Notes: a model not told the origin generated them from the letters alone. Positions 42,781 through 51,785 are shown, counted from the first letter of the stretch. The stretch is DNA of 53,660 nt from an uncultured Bacteroidales bacterium (GCA_905236645.1 CAJOMZ010000002.1:1-53660), one strand, 5' to 3'. Made by a program: numbers and translations.

Positions 42781-44496
42781 ATGAGACAGAGTGGCCATAT
42801 CAAGATGCTTTTGCCGTTGTGCCTTTTGGCGATGATGCTATGCTGCCAGGCAGCCGTGGCCGACCAAATACCGCTTCAGGCCCACCAGACCGCCGGACGC
42901 ACCGTCCAGCTCGACTGGGAGGCCGGCACCGGCACTACCGATATCTACCGCCGCTATCCCGACGAAGGCCAACTGTCGCTTATTGGCTCTACGTCAGGCA
43001 ATACGTGGACCGACCGCCACAACCGCAGCGTATGCAACGACACGGTGTATTACGTCGTGAGGCGAGGCGCTGACGAAGGTGCTGCGGCCGTCAATGTCTC
43101 TGACAACGAGCCCACGGCGCCGGCCCAATGGGGCGTTGTCACTGTCGATCAAACCCTTCAGCACATTAAGCTGGAGTGGATAGCAAGCCAAGACACCGAC
43201 ATAATGGGCTACCTTGTCTTGGAAGGCACCCCGAGTTTCGTCATCGATACCGTATATGGCCGTACAAACACCACATACATCTACACGCAGGACAGCTGCC
43301 TGCAAGCCCGCGACTTCCGCATTTACGCCTTCGACTCCTGCCGCAAGGCCTCAGCATTGACCGACCAATGCAACAATATGGTCCTGCACCTTGAAAGCGA
43401 ACCCTGCAGTCGCACGCTGACAGCACATTGGAATACATACAACAATATGCCGTCGGGACTTGGCCGCTACGAGTTGTGGGTGAGCCAGGACGACGCGCCT
43501 TTCACCCTTGCGGGGCAGCAGAACAACACCGCCGAAACAAGCCTCGAATTCACCATTACCGAAGAGTGCCAGCGCGTCAAGGCCTACGTAAAGGCGATCT
43601 CAACCGACGGCACGCTCGAGGCACTGTCGAACATTAGGCAGGAAGTGCTTGCAACGAGCCAACGGCCGTCAACCCTCTACCTTCGCAAGGTCTCGGTGTC
43701 CGATGACGGCAAAAACGTCACCGTCGTCGGCCAGACCGACACCAGCTGGGCCGGCCACCAATACACCGTCTATTGCAGCGTCGGTGGCGGTGCTACGAAC
43801 GTCGCGGGCCATTGCACGGCATCGGCCACTGGCGGGCTTGTATGGACCGACAGGGGAGTCAACCTCGACGAGGTGCGCACCTACTCCTTTGGCATCACCG
43901 ACGGCTGCGGCCGCAACGAGATGCGCAGTCAGAAAGGCAGCACCATCCTCGTCGAGCTCGTAACCGAAGGCAACTCAACAGGCCTTCAATGGAACGCATA
44001 CGAAGGCTGGCAGGGCACCACCACCTACGGCGTCCTGGCTTGTCAGGGCGAAAGTAATCTATGGCAACTTGCAGGTACCACCACCAACAATTGGATGCCC
44101 GATGTCTCTGACGGGGCAGGAGGCCTTTGCCGCTACAAAGTGGCAGCCTTCGAAGGCCCCGACTCGCAATACGGCCATTCCGACAGCCTGCAAAGCACCG
44201 TGGCCATCTACAACCCACACACCGATATCTGGATGCCCAACGCCATCACACCGCTCGAAAACAACAACAACACCGTCTGTCCGGTGTCGGTATACATCAA
44301 CCCCGACCAATACAGTTTTGCCGTCTACAACAGGATGGGATTCTGCATCTTCTCGTCGACCACACCGGGCCAAAGCTGGGACGGCACCTACAAAGGCCGC
44401 CACGTGCCCGAAGGCGCCTATACCTACACAATCAACTACCTCCAGAGCGACGGTAGCAGGCAACGGAAAACAGGTACCATTCTAATCATATATTAA
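42781..44496 (+). CDS. Secreted protein with T9SS type B (gliding-motility-associated) C-terminal domain
   Basis: 571 aa. Signal peptide near MLLPLCLLAMMLCCQAAVA, then three to four fibronectin-like beta-sandwich repeats (each with WDR, TVYYVVRR or YRVAAFE-like edges and paired cysteines). The last 80 residues, from IWMPNAITPLENNNNT through YNRMGFCIFSSTTPGQSWDG to GAYTYTINY and a terminal hydrophobic strand, match the gliding-motility-associated C-terminal domain that directs type IX secretion. I infer a surface-exposed or released adhesin-like protein. Encoded 3 bp after an ABC exporter. The T9SS machinery itself is not in the window. Confidence 0.87.
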   Translation: MRQSGHIKMLLPLCLLAMMLCCQAAVADQIPLQAHQTAGRTVQLDWEAGTGTTDIYRRYPDEGQLSLIGSTSGNTWTDRHNRSVCNDTVYYVVRRGADEGAAAVNVSDNEPTAPAQWGVVTVDQTLQHIKLEWIASQDTDIMGYLVLEGTPSFVIDTVYGRTNTTYIYTQDSCLQARDFRIYAFDSCRKASALTDQCNNMVLHLESEPCSRTLTAHWNTYNNMPSGLGRYELWVSQDDAPFTLAGQQNNTAETSLEFTITEECQRVKAYVKAISTDGTLEALSNIRQEVLATSQRPSTLYLRKVSVSDDGKNVTVVGQTDTSWAGHQYTVYCSVGGGATNVAGHCTASATGGLVWTDRGVNLDEVRTYSFGITDGCGRNEMRSQKGSTILVELVTEGNSTGLQWNAYEGWQGTTTYGVLACQGESNLWQLAGTTTNNWMPDVSDGAGGLCRYKVAAFEGPDSQYGHSDSLQSTVAIYNPHTDIWMPNAITPLENNNNTVCPVSVYINPDQYSFAVYNRMGFCIFSSTTPGQSWDGTYKGRHVPEGAYTYTINYLQSDGSRQRKTGTILIIY

Positions 44497-44512
44497 CAAC
44501 ATCATTCCCTAT

Positions 44513-45298
44513 ATGAGAGCCGCCATACACATCAAAAACCAAACCAACGAGCATATAGAAGGCAAGCTTGCCCTTGTCGAGGCACTGCGCAGAAGAGGCA
44601 TCGAAGTCGTTGAGAACTGGACCCAGGACGCACCGGTCGATATTGTCATCTCCATAGGAGGCGACGGCACCCTGCTCAGTGCCGTGCACCAAATCGGCGG
44701 CAGCGGCGTGCCTGTGGTAGGCATCAATTTCGGGCACCTGGGCTTCCTTACCACTGCCGGCCGCAACGACATAGAGAAACTGGCCGAATGCCTGACCACA
44801 GGCAGTTACAGCATCGAGCAACGAACAATGCTCGAGGTAAAGACCTCCGGCTCCACCCTTTACGCCCTCAACGAGGTCTACCTCCATCGACTCGATCAAA
44901 GCCCGCTGCTGCACACACAGGTAGAGGTCGACGGCAATATGGTTGCCACATACGCCGCCGACGGCCTTATTGTGGCCACCCCGACGGGCTCCACGGCCTA
45001 CTCCCTCTCCTGCGGCGGTCCGATCCTTGCTCCAGGTTCGGGCTCCATAGTCATCACCCCGATTGCCGCACATACTCTTACACTGCGCCCCGTGGTGCTC
45101 TCCGACAATGTCGCCCTGCGCCTCCACAACGAAGAGTCGGACATCGTATGCACCCTTGGCGTCGACTCCTACGTCACCCAATTGTCAGGCTCCGATGCCG
45201 TCGAGATACACAAAGCCCCCTACCAGATCAACCTTGTACGTATCGGCCGGCAAAACTTCTTTTCTGCCATTCGCGACAAACTGATGTGGGGAATGTGA
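44513..45298 (+). CDS. nadK: NAD kinase
   Basis: 261 aa, a little shorter than most (about 290). Makes NADP from NAD and ATP or polyphosphate. Seen: DIVISIGGDGTLLSAVH, GINFGHLGFLTTAG, LNEVYLHRLDQSPLLH, and TPTGSTAYSLSCGGPILAPG, the NAD-binding motif. Cytoplasmic. Starts 16 bp after the T9SS-type gene. nadA at 34.3 kb feeds the same cofactor pool. Confidence 0.95.
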   Translation: MRAAIHIKNQTNEHIEGKLALVEALRRRGIEVVENWTQDAPVDIVISIGGDGTLLSAVHQIGGSGVPVVGINFGHLGFLTTAGRNDIEKLAECLTTGSYSIEQRTMLEVKTSGSTLYALNEVYLHRLDQSPLLHTQVEVDGNMVATYAADGLIVATPTGSTAYSLSCGGPILAPGSGSIVITPIAAHTLTLRPVVLSDNVALRLHNEESDIVCTLGVDSYVTQLSGSDAVEIHKAPYQINLVRIGRQNFFSAIRDKLMWGM

Positions 45299-45578
45299 CG
45301 ACGAACAATTTGCAGATACCATTCCGGAACCGACACTGGGCAGGTGCACTTTCTATACACCCTCTCAAGTGTCGCAAAGCCCTGCAGTCATCCTCACAAT
45401 GCTGAAACCTTACAGTCGCCGTCAACACCCCGCGGGCGTTCTCTCTTAACGGCAATACAAGGACGCACCCTGCGGGTGTACTTTCATTTTGCAATAGACA
45501 TTTCAGGATTTTGCCGGCCGGCGGCCGGAAGGGTGTTTTTTATCATTTTTTCCGATTTCGGAGAAAACTCTCCGCCCG
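45299..45578. other. Gene-free stretch after nadK
   Basis: No gene. It contains GC-rich short palindromes such as CACCCTGCGGGTG and GCCGGCCGGCGGCCGG. A 108-codon frame crossing it and the repeat has no family-like sequence. It may hold the nadK terminator, but no clear stem plus T run was found. Confidence 0.4.
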
Positions 45579-45735
45579 GAAAGGGCCAAAAAAGGGCCAA
45601 AAACGGCCTTTTCCAAGTCTATGATTTCCAGGTACCAAATTCCTACCAAAGTTTACCCAAAGTTTTATAAAACTTTTACCAAAGTTTACTCCGGTAGAGT
45701 TTGATAGGAATTTATCAAAAAGTCGGATAGGATTT
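45579..45735 (+). repeat. Dispersed intergenic repeat, copy 3
   Basis: GGGCCAAAAAAGGGCCAAAA opening, core TGATTTCCAGGTACCAAATT (45622-45641), TACCAAAGTTT-like units and a closing GTAGAGTTTGATAGGAATTT with TATCAAAAAGTCGGAT, nearly identical to copy 2 at the end. Confidence 0.78.
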
Positions 45736-45774
45736 GGTCCAGGCCGTAGCCGGCGAAGGCATTTTTTTTCGTGC

Positions 45775-45863
45775 GGCGGCACGGCGAAGCTCTTGCGAGA
45801 GCGCCGGGCTATACCACTTAACATTTTGTTAACAACATTTTGTTAAGTCGAAGTGGTGCCGCC
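45775..45863. other. Three-way-junction-like nested stems
   Basis: Outer arms GGCGGCAC (45775-45782) and GTGCCGCC (45856-45863) enclose a first hairpin GCTCT-TGCG-AGAGC and a second stem CCACTT...AAGTGG with two copies of AACATTTTGTTAA. It lies upstream of the next gene's promoter, so it is not part of that 5' UTR. Could be a repeat element or a small RNA gene. Confidence 0.45.
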
Positions 45864-45905
45864 TCGTTTATCCTTGAGTTGCGTTGAAAAATATATGCGC
45901 GATTC

Positions 45906-45934
45906 TTGCCTTTTCAAAATTTTTCTTATCTTTA
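45906..45934 (+). promoter_or_regulatory. Promoter of the arginase-like gene
   Basis: TTG at 45906-45908, an 18-nt spacer and TATCTTTA at 45927-45934, 23 bp before the ATG. The following CAAATCGAAA is also present after the SDR promoter. Confidence 0.55.
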
Positions 45935-45957
45935 CAAATCGAAATATTTGTTAAATA

Positions 45958-47133
45958 ATGGAGTTAAGCACATATTTTCAGCCAGTTAACGTGAATGACA
46001 TCGCCTTTGGCGAGGGGGAATTCTATGCAAACAATGCTTCGGCCACCCGGATTTATGCCGAGGAGGGGGATTTCCCGGGCTTGGAGGATGTCACTTTGGC
46101 CTTGCTGGGTGTATGTGACGACAGCGGGTCGGTAGGCAACAAGGGCTGCAAGGATGCGCCCGACGAGATACGCCGTTATCTTTACCAGCTGGCCAAGCCG
46201 GTGGATAGTCTGCAGATGGTTGACCTGGGCAACATTATGCCCGGGGCTACGGCCGAGGACACGCGTTTCGCGTTGACTGAGGTGCTGTACAAGCTGTTTG
46301 AGAAGAATATCACGGTGGTTATTCTTGGCGGCGGGCAGGACCTGTCGTTCTCTAACTATAAGGCCTACGAGGTGCTGGGGCGCGTGGTGAATGTGGCCAG
46401 CATCGACTCGATGTTCGACTTGGGCACGGACGCGAAGCCGCTCAACAGCCGCAACTGGCTGAGCCACGTGGTGGCGCAGCAGCCTAACTATCTGTTTAAT
46501 TTCTCGAATATTGGATATCAGACCTATTTCAACGGCAGCGGGCTGGTGAAGCTGATGGACGAGCTGAACTTCGACGCCTACCGCCTGGGTGCCATCCAGG
46601 GCGATATGGTGCGTGCGGAGACGCTGGTGCGCTCGGCCGATATGGTTTCGGTCGACATCAACGCGGTGCGTCTGAGCGACGCTCCGGGCCAGGAGCAGGG
46701 CTCGCCGCACGGTTTCTACGGCGAGGAGCTGTGCCGCCTGTCGCGCTTTGCCGGAATGAGCGACAAGCTGTCGTCGATAGGCTTCTATGAGTACAACCCG
46801 CTATATGACCGTCGTGGCCAGACGGCTCATCTGCTGGCCCACGCGATATGGTACTTCATTGAGGGCTTCTACAACCGCGCGTCCGATTTTCCGCACCGCG
46901 ACAAGCAGAACTACAAGCACTATATGGTGGGCTTGAACGAGGGCGATTTCGAGATTTCGTTCTACAAGAGCAAGAAGAGCGACCGCTGGTGGATGGAGGT
47001 GCCCTGCAGCGGCGAGCGCAAGGAGCAATACCAGCGCCATTTGCTGATTCCCTGCACTTACGCCGACTATGAGCAGGCGCAGAAGAACGAGGTGCCCGAG
47101 CTGTGGGAGAAATACTATCAGCGGCTGAACTGA
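45958..47133 (+). CDS. Arginase-family protein with lost metal ligands
   Basis: 391 aa. The ureohydrolase fold is recognisable, but key manganese ligands are changed: GGGHD is GGGQD (Q127), DAHxD is DSMFD (M152), and the SVDxDxxDP motif is SVDINAVRLSDAP (N235 and R). D150, D154 and D233 remain. So three of the usual six ligand positions are lost, and arginase, agmatinase or formimidoylglutamase activity is doubtful. A Bacteroidota branch of this family is conserved with such changes and is often named formimidoylglutamase. The C-terminal 110 residues (KQNYKHYMVGLNEGDFEISF onwards) are an extra domain. No histidine-degradation genes are nearby. Confidence 0.8.
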   Translation: MELSTYFQPVNVNDIAFGEGEFYANNASATRIYAEEGDFPGLEDVTLALLGVCDDSGSVGNKGCKDAPDEIRRYLYQLAKPVDSLQMVDLGNIMPGATAEDTRFALTEVLYKLFEKNITVVILGGGQDLSFSNYKAYEVLGRVVNVASIDSMFDLGTDAKPLNSRNWLSHVVAQQPNYLFNFSNIGYQTYFNGSGLVKLMDELNFDAYRLGAIQGDMVRAETLVRSADMVSVDINAVRLSDAPGQEQGSPHGFYGEELCRLSRFAGMSDKLSSIGFYEYNPLYDRRGQTAHLLAHAIWYFIEGFYNRASDFPHRDKQNYKHYMVGLNEGDFEISFYKSKKSDRWWMEVPCSGERKEQYQRHLLIPCTYADYEQAQKNEVPELWEKYYQRLN

Positions 47134-47243
47134 TTTCAATCCCGACTTTGACCTTGACTGTAACCTTGACTTCAGAATATCAACGTATTAACATATCAAT
47201 AAAACAGTAATATCAACATCAACACTTTAATCCATTAAATCTT

Positions 47244-48041
47244 ATGAAAAGAACAAGTACCATTATCGCATTGGCAGCACTGGCAGGCTGCCTTGCTGTG
47301 GGTTGCTCGAAGACAACCTACTTCCAGGTCTATCAGACTCAATCCGTGAACGCAGAAAGTTGTGTTGCAAAGGATGGCCGGCTTGTACACGAGTCGGGCG
47401 ACTTCACGGTGCGTTACAACTTCTTCGCCGAGACCGGCGATGCCGGATTCTGGTTCGTCAACAACAGTGATTCGGTTGTGTTTCTTAACCTTGCCGAGTC
47501 GTTCTTTATTTTGAACGGCCACGCCAACGACTATTATCAGGCTCGTGGCTGGACCACCACCAAGTCGTCGACTATCACTATATCGAAGCAAGAGCGCAAG
47601 GAAAAGAAGAAATCGAGTTCTGAAAACATCGAGGGCAGCAGCACCAGCGAGATGAAAGCCAGCCAGGTCACGGAGCGCGCAGTGATGGCCATACCGCCCC
47701 ACAGCACCAAGTATGTCTCTGAGTACAATATCATTACAAAAGAGCTTGAGATGTGCGGCGTGAAGGACACTCCGAAGAAGGGCAAACCGCTGGGCCTGTC
47801 GTTCACCGTGGAGAACTCGCCGCTGTTCTTCGGCAACTATATCACCTTTACTGTGGGCTGCAAGGGCAAGAAGCAGCACATCGATGACCGCTTCTATGCC
47901 AGCGAGATTATCAATGTGAACGGCGCTGCTATGTATGAGACCGTGCGCCTCAAAGACGCCTGCGGCAAGGAGACCGGCGAGAAGGTTGAGAAAATCCGCT
48001 ATTCGACTCCCGACCGCTTCTATATCACCTACAAGAGATAA
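47244..48041 (+). CDS. Lipoprotein of unknown function
   Basis: 265 aa. Signal with lipobox (ALAGCLAVGC, lipid Cys at about 21). A beta-rich N-terminal part (YFQVYQTQSVNAE, FTVRYNFFAETGDAGFWFVN) is followed by a charged Lys/Ser-rich segment and a second beta region ending FYITYKR. I do not know the family beyond its wide occurrence in Bacteroidales. Outer-membrane or periplasmic. It lies directly before the thiamine operon, but the riboswitch and a separate promoter separate them. Confidence 0.75.
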   Translation: MKRTSTIIALAALAGCLAVGCSKTTYFQVYQTQSVNAESCVAKDGRLVHESGDFTVRYNFFAETGDAGFWFVNNSDSVVFLNLAESFFILNGHANDYYQARGWTTTKSSTITISKQERKEKKKSSSENIEGSSTSEMKASQVTERAVMAIPPHSTKYVSEYNIITKELEMCGVKDTPKKGKPLGLSFTVENSPLFFGNYITFTVGCKGKKQHIDDRFYASEIINVNGAAMYETVRLKDACGKETGEKVEKIRYSTPDRFYITYKR

Positions 48042-48074
48042 TTGGAACGTCTTTTTAACAGAGAAATAACTTTA
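48042..48074 (+). promoter_or_regulatory. Candidate promoter of the thiamine operon
   Basis: TTGG at 48042-48045, a 21-nt spacer and TAACTTTA at 48067-48074, followed by the riboswitch about 25 nt later. The last base of the -7 box differs from the consensus. Confidence 0.45.
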
Positions 48075-48099
48075 TTCAAAATTTATAGTTCACTATCAA

Positions 48100-48187
48100 T
48101 TAACCCCGGGGGTGCCCGACTTGGCGCAAGCCGATGGCTGAGAACAGACCCCTTGAACCTGAACAGGATAATACCTGCGGAGGAAAA
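48100..48187 (+). promoter_or_regulatory. TPP (THI-element) riboswitch
   Basis: Contains the conserved blocks GGGGGTGCCC, GGCTGAGAACAGACC, CCTTGAACCTGAACAGGATA and ATACCTGCGGAGG in the right order, ending 5 bp before the receptor ATG. TPP binding should shut down the operon, probably at translation because P1 closes next to the start codon. It controls receptor, PnuT and pyrophosphokinase together. Confidence 0.95.
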
Positions 48188-48191
48188 ATTT

Positions 48192-50483
48192 ATGAAAAAA
48201 AACAACAGTAAGACGGCTGCCCGCCGCGGGATGCGGTGTGCAGCGGTGTGGAGCAAGGCGCTCTGCACAACTATGCTCCTTGGAGCAACGACAGGCAACA
48301 TTTTTGCACAGACCCCTGAAAGGCCTTCAAACCCCGACGACAGTGCACGGCACGTCAAGGTTGTAAACCTTGAGAAGATTGTTATGTTGAGTTCGAGGGC
48401 GGACGACAAGACGCCATTAACCACCACGACGCTTAGCCGCCAGAAGCTGGACGAGGCCAAGATAGCAGTGTCGGTGCCGTATATGCTTGAGCTTGAACCA
48501 TCGGTGGTTGTGAGTGGCGAAAACGGCGCAACAGGAGAGACGAAGATAAGTGTTCGCGGCGTCAACTCCAGCCGTATCAACGTGAACATTAACGGCATCA
48601 CGCTCAACGACCCTGAGAGCCAGGAGGTGTTCTGGTACAATATCCCCAATCTTGGCGGTATGGCCCAGAGCCTCCAGATTCAGCGTGGCGTCGGTGCCTC
48701 GACAGGAGGCTCGCCGTCGTTCGGTGCGGCAATGAATCTTCAGACTTTCAATGCCTCGTCAAGCCCCTACGCCAACCTTGATTTGAGTTATGGCTCGTGG
48801 AACACCATTCAGCAGGGTATCACGGCCGGGACAGGCCTTATGAAGAACAACCTGTCGTTTGATATGGCTTTCAACAATACTTCGTCGGACGGTTTCATCC
48901 GCGGCAGCGGCGCCGACCAGCAGTCGCTCTTCCTCAGCGGCGGCTACTATGGCGAGCGCTCGATTTTGAAAGCTGTCTTCATTATGGGCCACCAGAAGAC
49001 GGGAATCACCTGGAATGGAGCCTACGACTTCCGGCTTGACGCTGACAGGCTCTACAATCCTGCCGGCGAATATATCGACGATGCCGGCAATACTCGTTAC
49101 TACGACAACGAGACCGACTACTACAACCAACGCCATTATCAGTTATACTATTCTTATTTGGCCAGCAAATATTTGACATTCAACGCCGCTTTCGACTTTA
49201 CCCACGGCGATGGCTACTACGAGAACTACCGATATAACAAGAAAGTGAAACAGTATGGGTTGACTTTGCTGAACGGCAACAGCAAGGACGATTTCATTCA
49301 TCGTAAGGAGGTGTACAACTCAACCTATACCGGAAACTTCTGGGCTCGTTATTGCAACAGTGGCACCACTTTTGATTTCGGTGAGACTTTCGTTCTGTAT
49401 TCAGGCGACCATTTCGGCAATCTTATATGGTCGAAGGACAGTGTTGCACTTGACGGCGATTATTTAGCGGTGAATCGTGTGTCGCCCTACGAATGGTATC
49501 GCAATCAAGGTGTCAAGACAGACAACACTTTTTATGCCAAGATGAGGAAGGAATTTTCGCAGCAGTGGAACCTTTATGCCGAGGCACAGTTGCGCAGCGT
49601 GGACTATTCATTGTATGGTACCGAGGCCGACCGCGAGGATATAGACTTCCACGAACAGTACCTGTTCTTCAATCCTAAAGTTGGTGTTAATTTCACACCC
49701 GACAGCAAGAACCGCCTGTACTTTGTGGCTGGCGTAGTCAGTCGCGAGCCCACACGCTCGGACATAAAAGAGACTTACCTTGAAGGCGACACCATCAAGG
49801 CTGAGACTATGGCTGATTTTGAGTTGGGATACCGCATTGAGGATGAGAGTTTCACCTTTGGCGCAAACCTGTATGCTATGCTGTACCAAGACCAAATGAC
49901 CCCCTCGGGCAACTATTCCCCCTCAGGTTACGCGCTGATGGAAAATGTGGACAAGAGTTATCGTCTGGGCATTGAACTTGTGGGAGGCTATCGCTTTACA
50001 CGCTGGTTCTCGATGGATGCCAACCTGACACTCAGCACCAACCGCATTATCGACTACAGCTGTATGATTACCACCGACGACTGGAGTGCAAAACAACTGG
50101 TCGATTTCGGCAATACCAACCTCTCGCTCTCGCCATCAGTGATTGGTGCCGCCATAGCGACTTTCCGTCCGTTCAAGAACACCAAACTGCAGGTGATCGG
50201 CAAATATGTGGGAGAGCAGTATGCCGACAACAGTTCGCGCGAGGAGATGAAAGTCGACCCGTATTTCCTGCTCAATGTACGTTGCAGCCACACCTTTGAC
50301 TTCAATAACGGCAACCAATTGGAATGCCAGCTGGCTATAAACAATGTGCTTGACCACGACTACCGCCTTAGCGCTTATGCGTCAAGCACTATCGATCCTG
50401 CCACGGGTGCTTTCACCTACGACCGTACCTGGTTCCAGCAACCGGGAATTAACTTAATGGGCCGCATAGTCTACCGATTCTAA
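48192..50483 (+). CDS. TonB-dependent receptor for thiamine
   Basis: 763 aa from ATG 48192; the longer frame before it runs through the riboswitch and is not coding. Signal peptide near SKALCTTMLLGATTGNIFAQ, then a plug with EIVMLSSR-like TonB-box region (VNLEKIVMLSSR), VPYMLELEPSVVVSGENGATG, ISVRGVNSSRINVNINGI and IQRGVGASTGGSPSFGAAMN, followed by a 22-strand barrel ending in an aromatic residue (GRIVYRF). Outer membrane. The TPP riboswitch and the downstream genes make thiamine or its derivatives the likely cargo, as known for this operon type in Bacteroides. Confidence 0.93.
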   Translation: MKKNNSKTAARRGMRCAAVWSKALCTTMLLGATTGNIFAQTPERPSNPDDSARHVKVVNLEKIVMLSSRADDKTPLTTTTLSRQKLDEAKIAVSVPYMLELEPSVVVSGENGATGETKISVRGVNSSRINVNINGITLNDPESQEVFWYNIPNLGGMAQSLQIQRGVGASTGGSPSFGAAMNLQTFNASSSPYANLDLSYGSWNTIQQGITAGTGLMKNNLSFDMAFNNTSSDGFIRGSGADQQSLFLSGGYYGERSILKAVFIMGHQKTGITWNGAYDFRLDADRLYNPAGEYIDDAGNTRYYDNETDYYNQRHYQLYYSYLASKYLTFNAAFDFTHGDGYYENYRYNKKVKQYGLTLLNGNSKDDFIHRKEVYNSTYTGNFWARYCNSGTTFDFGETFVLYSGDHFGNLIWSKDSVALDGDYLAVNRVSPYEWYRNQGVKTDNTFYAKMRKEFSQQWNLYAEAQLRSVDYSLYGTEADREDIDFHEQYLFFNPKVGVNFTPDSKNRLYFVAGVVSREPTRSDIKETYLEGDTIKAETMADFELGYRIEDESFTFGANLYAMLYQDQMTPSGNYSPSGYALMENVDKSYRLGIELVGGYRFTRWFSMDANLTLSTNRIIDYSCMITTDDWSAKQLVDFGNTNLSLSPSVIGAAIATFRPFKNTKLQVIGKYVGEQYADNSSREEMKVDPYFLLNVRCSHTFDFNNGNQLECQLAINNVLDHDYRLSAYASSTIDPATGAFTYDRTWFQQPGINLMGRIVYRF

Positions 50484-51080
50484 ATGTTAGAGATCTTAGG
50501 GTTACAGATATCAGCCATCGACCTTGTCGGTGCCGTCATCGGCCTGTTCTATATCATCAGCGAATATAGGGCGGGCCGGTGGTTCTGGCCCTTGTGCCTT
50601 CTGATGTCGGCATTCTATATTGCCATCGATTTCAGTTCGGGCTACTATGCCAACGGCTGTATCTGTATCTACAATTTCATTATGGCCATCTACGGCATCC
50701 TTGTGTGGCGCGGCATCGTGCAGAGCAAGGATAAGAAAGAGCGGCCGTTCGGCTCGCTGCCATTCCGCCATTGGCGATGGATTATAAGTGTGGCTATGCT
50801 TCTGTCGGCTCTTCTGTGGTGGCTGCTCGACGTGCTTGGCGAGAGCGACTATCCGGCCCTTGACGGCATCTCTTCGGCATTGACAATTGTAGGAATGTGG
50901 ATGCTCTCGCAGAAGTGGTGGCAGCAGTGGTTCTGCTGGATGATTGTAGAGCCGCTTATGGTAGCGCTCTTCTGGATGGGAGGCAACTACGCTTCGGCGT
51001 TGCTATATGTGGTATATGAGGTGTTCTGCATCCTCGGTGCGATATCGTGGCGCAGACAGTATTTAAACAGTAAGCAATGA
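50484..51080 (+). CDS. pnuT: PnuT-type thiamine transporter (PnuC family)
   Basis: 198 aa, start immediately after the receptor stop. Six to seven hydrophobic spans; PnuC features include YIISEYRAGRWFWPLC, IYNFIMAIYGILVWRG and SQKWWQQWFCWMIVEP. The inner-membrane partner of the receptor: facilitated diffusion of thiamine, trapped by phosphorylation. The stop overlaps the next start by 4 bp. Riboswitch control distinguishes it from the nicotinamide riboside relatives. Confidence 0.92.
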   Translation: MLEILGLQISAIDLVGAVIGLFYIISEYRAGRWFWPLCLLMSAFYIAIDFSSGYYANGCICIYNFIMAIYGILVWRGIVQSKDKKERPFGSLPFRHWRWIISVAMLLSALLWWLLDVLGESDYPALDGISSALTIVGMWMLSQKWWQQWFCWMIVEPLMVALFWMGGNYASALLYVVYEVFCILGAISWRRQYLNSKQ

Positions 51081-51748
51081 AAAGGACAATTATTCTGGCC
51101 AACGGCCAGTTCCCGCGTCGCCAAGAGGCCCTGCAGGGCCTTCTGCAGGCCGAAACGCTTGTCTGCTGCGACGGCGCGTATAACAAGCTGGTGGAAAGCC
51201 AGCTCTTTTCGCGTGCGACACAGTTGCCGCAGGTGGTGGTTATTGGCGACGGCGACTCGCTGAGCCGCATCGAGCCGCCTTTCCCGACCGATTTCGTCGA
51301 CAGCTACACCGACCAGGACACCAACGACTTGACCAAAGCGGTAAAGTACGCCCTTTCGCTTGGCGTTGAGCGACTAATCATACTGGGCGCCACAGGGCTG
51401 CGCGAGGACCACACTTTGGGCAATATCAGTCTGCTTGCCAGCTATTCGCAGATGCTTACCGCATCGGGCAAGCCATTGGTCGTCAGGATGTACACCGACT
51501 ATGGCTTCTTTACACCTCTCGCTGCAACGGCTACGCTGCCCAGCTTTGTCGGGCAGCAGGTGTCGCTATTCTCATTGGACGAGAGCCTGAAGGTCAGCAC
51601 AGAAGGCTTGAAATATCCCATCAGCGGCCGTCGGTTGCACCTATGGTGGGAGGCTACACTCAACGAGGCATTGGGCGACAGCTTCACCGTCACCCTTGAC
51701 GGAGAAGGCACGCTCCTTGTATATCAGACACACCTGCCAAAAACCTGA
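51077..51748 (+). CDS. Thiamine pyrophosphokinase
   Basis: 223 aa. Transfers pyrophosphate from ATP to thiamine, forming TPP, which feeds back on the riboswitch. Seen: ETLVCCDGAYNKL, VVVIGDGDSLSRI, TDQDTNDLTKAVKYAL and ILGATGLREDHTLGN, the conserved acid-rich blocks, and a C-terminal beta domain with SFTVTLDGEG. Third gene of the thiamine operon, 4-bp overlap with pnuT. The pathway here is salvage: import, trap, activate. Confidence 0.94.
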   Translation: MKRTIILANGQFPRRQEALQGLLQAETLVCCDGAYNKLVESQLFSRATQLPQVVVIGDGDSLSRIEPPFPTDFVDSYTDQDTNDLTKAVKYALSLGVERLIILGATGLREDHTLGNISLLASYSQMLTASGKPLVVRMYTDYGFFTPLAATATLPSFVGQQVSLFSLDESLKVSTEGLKYPISGRRLHLWWEATLNEALGDSFTVTLDGEGTLLVYQTHLPKT

Positions 51749-51785
51749 CCGGGTGTCGATTATGGTTCTGCAATAACAACAGGCT

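Noticed and set aside
45344-45670. 108-codon plus-strand frame after nadK
   Set aside because: Runs through dispersed repeat copy 3 and GC palindromes; translation lacks protein-like character.
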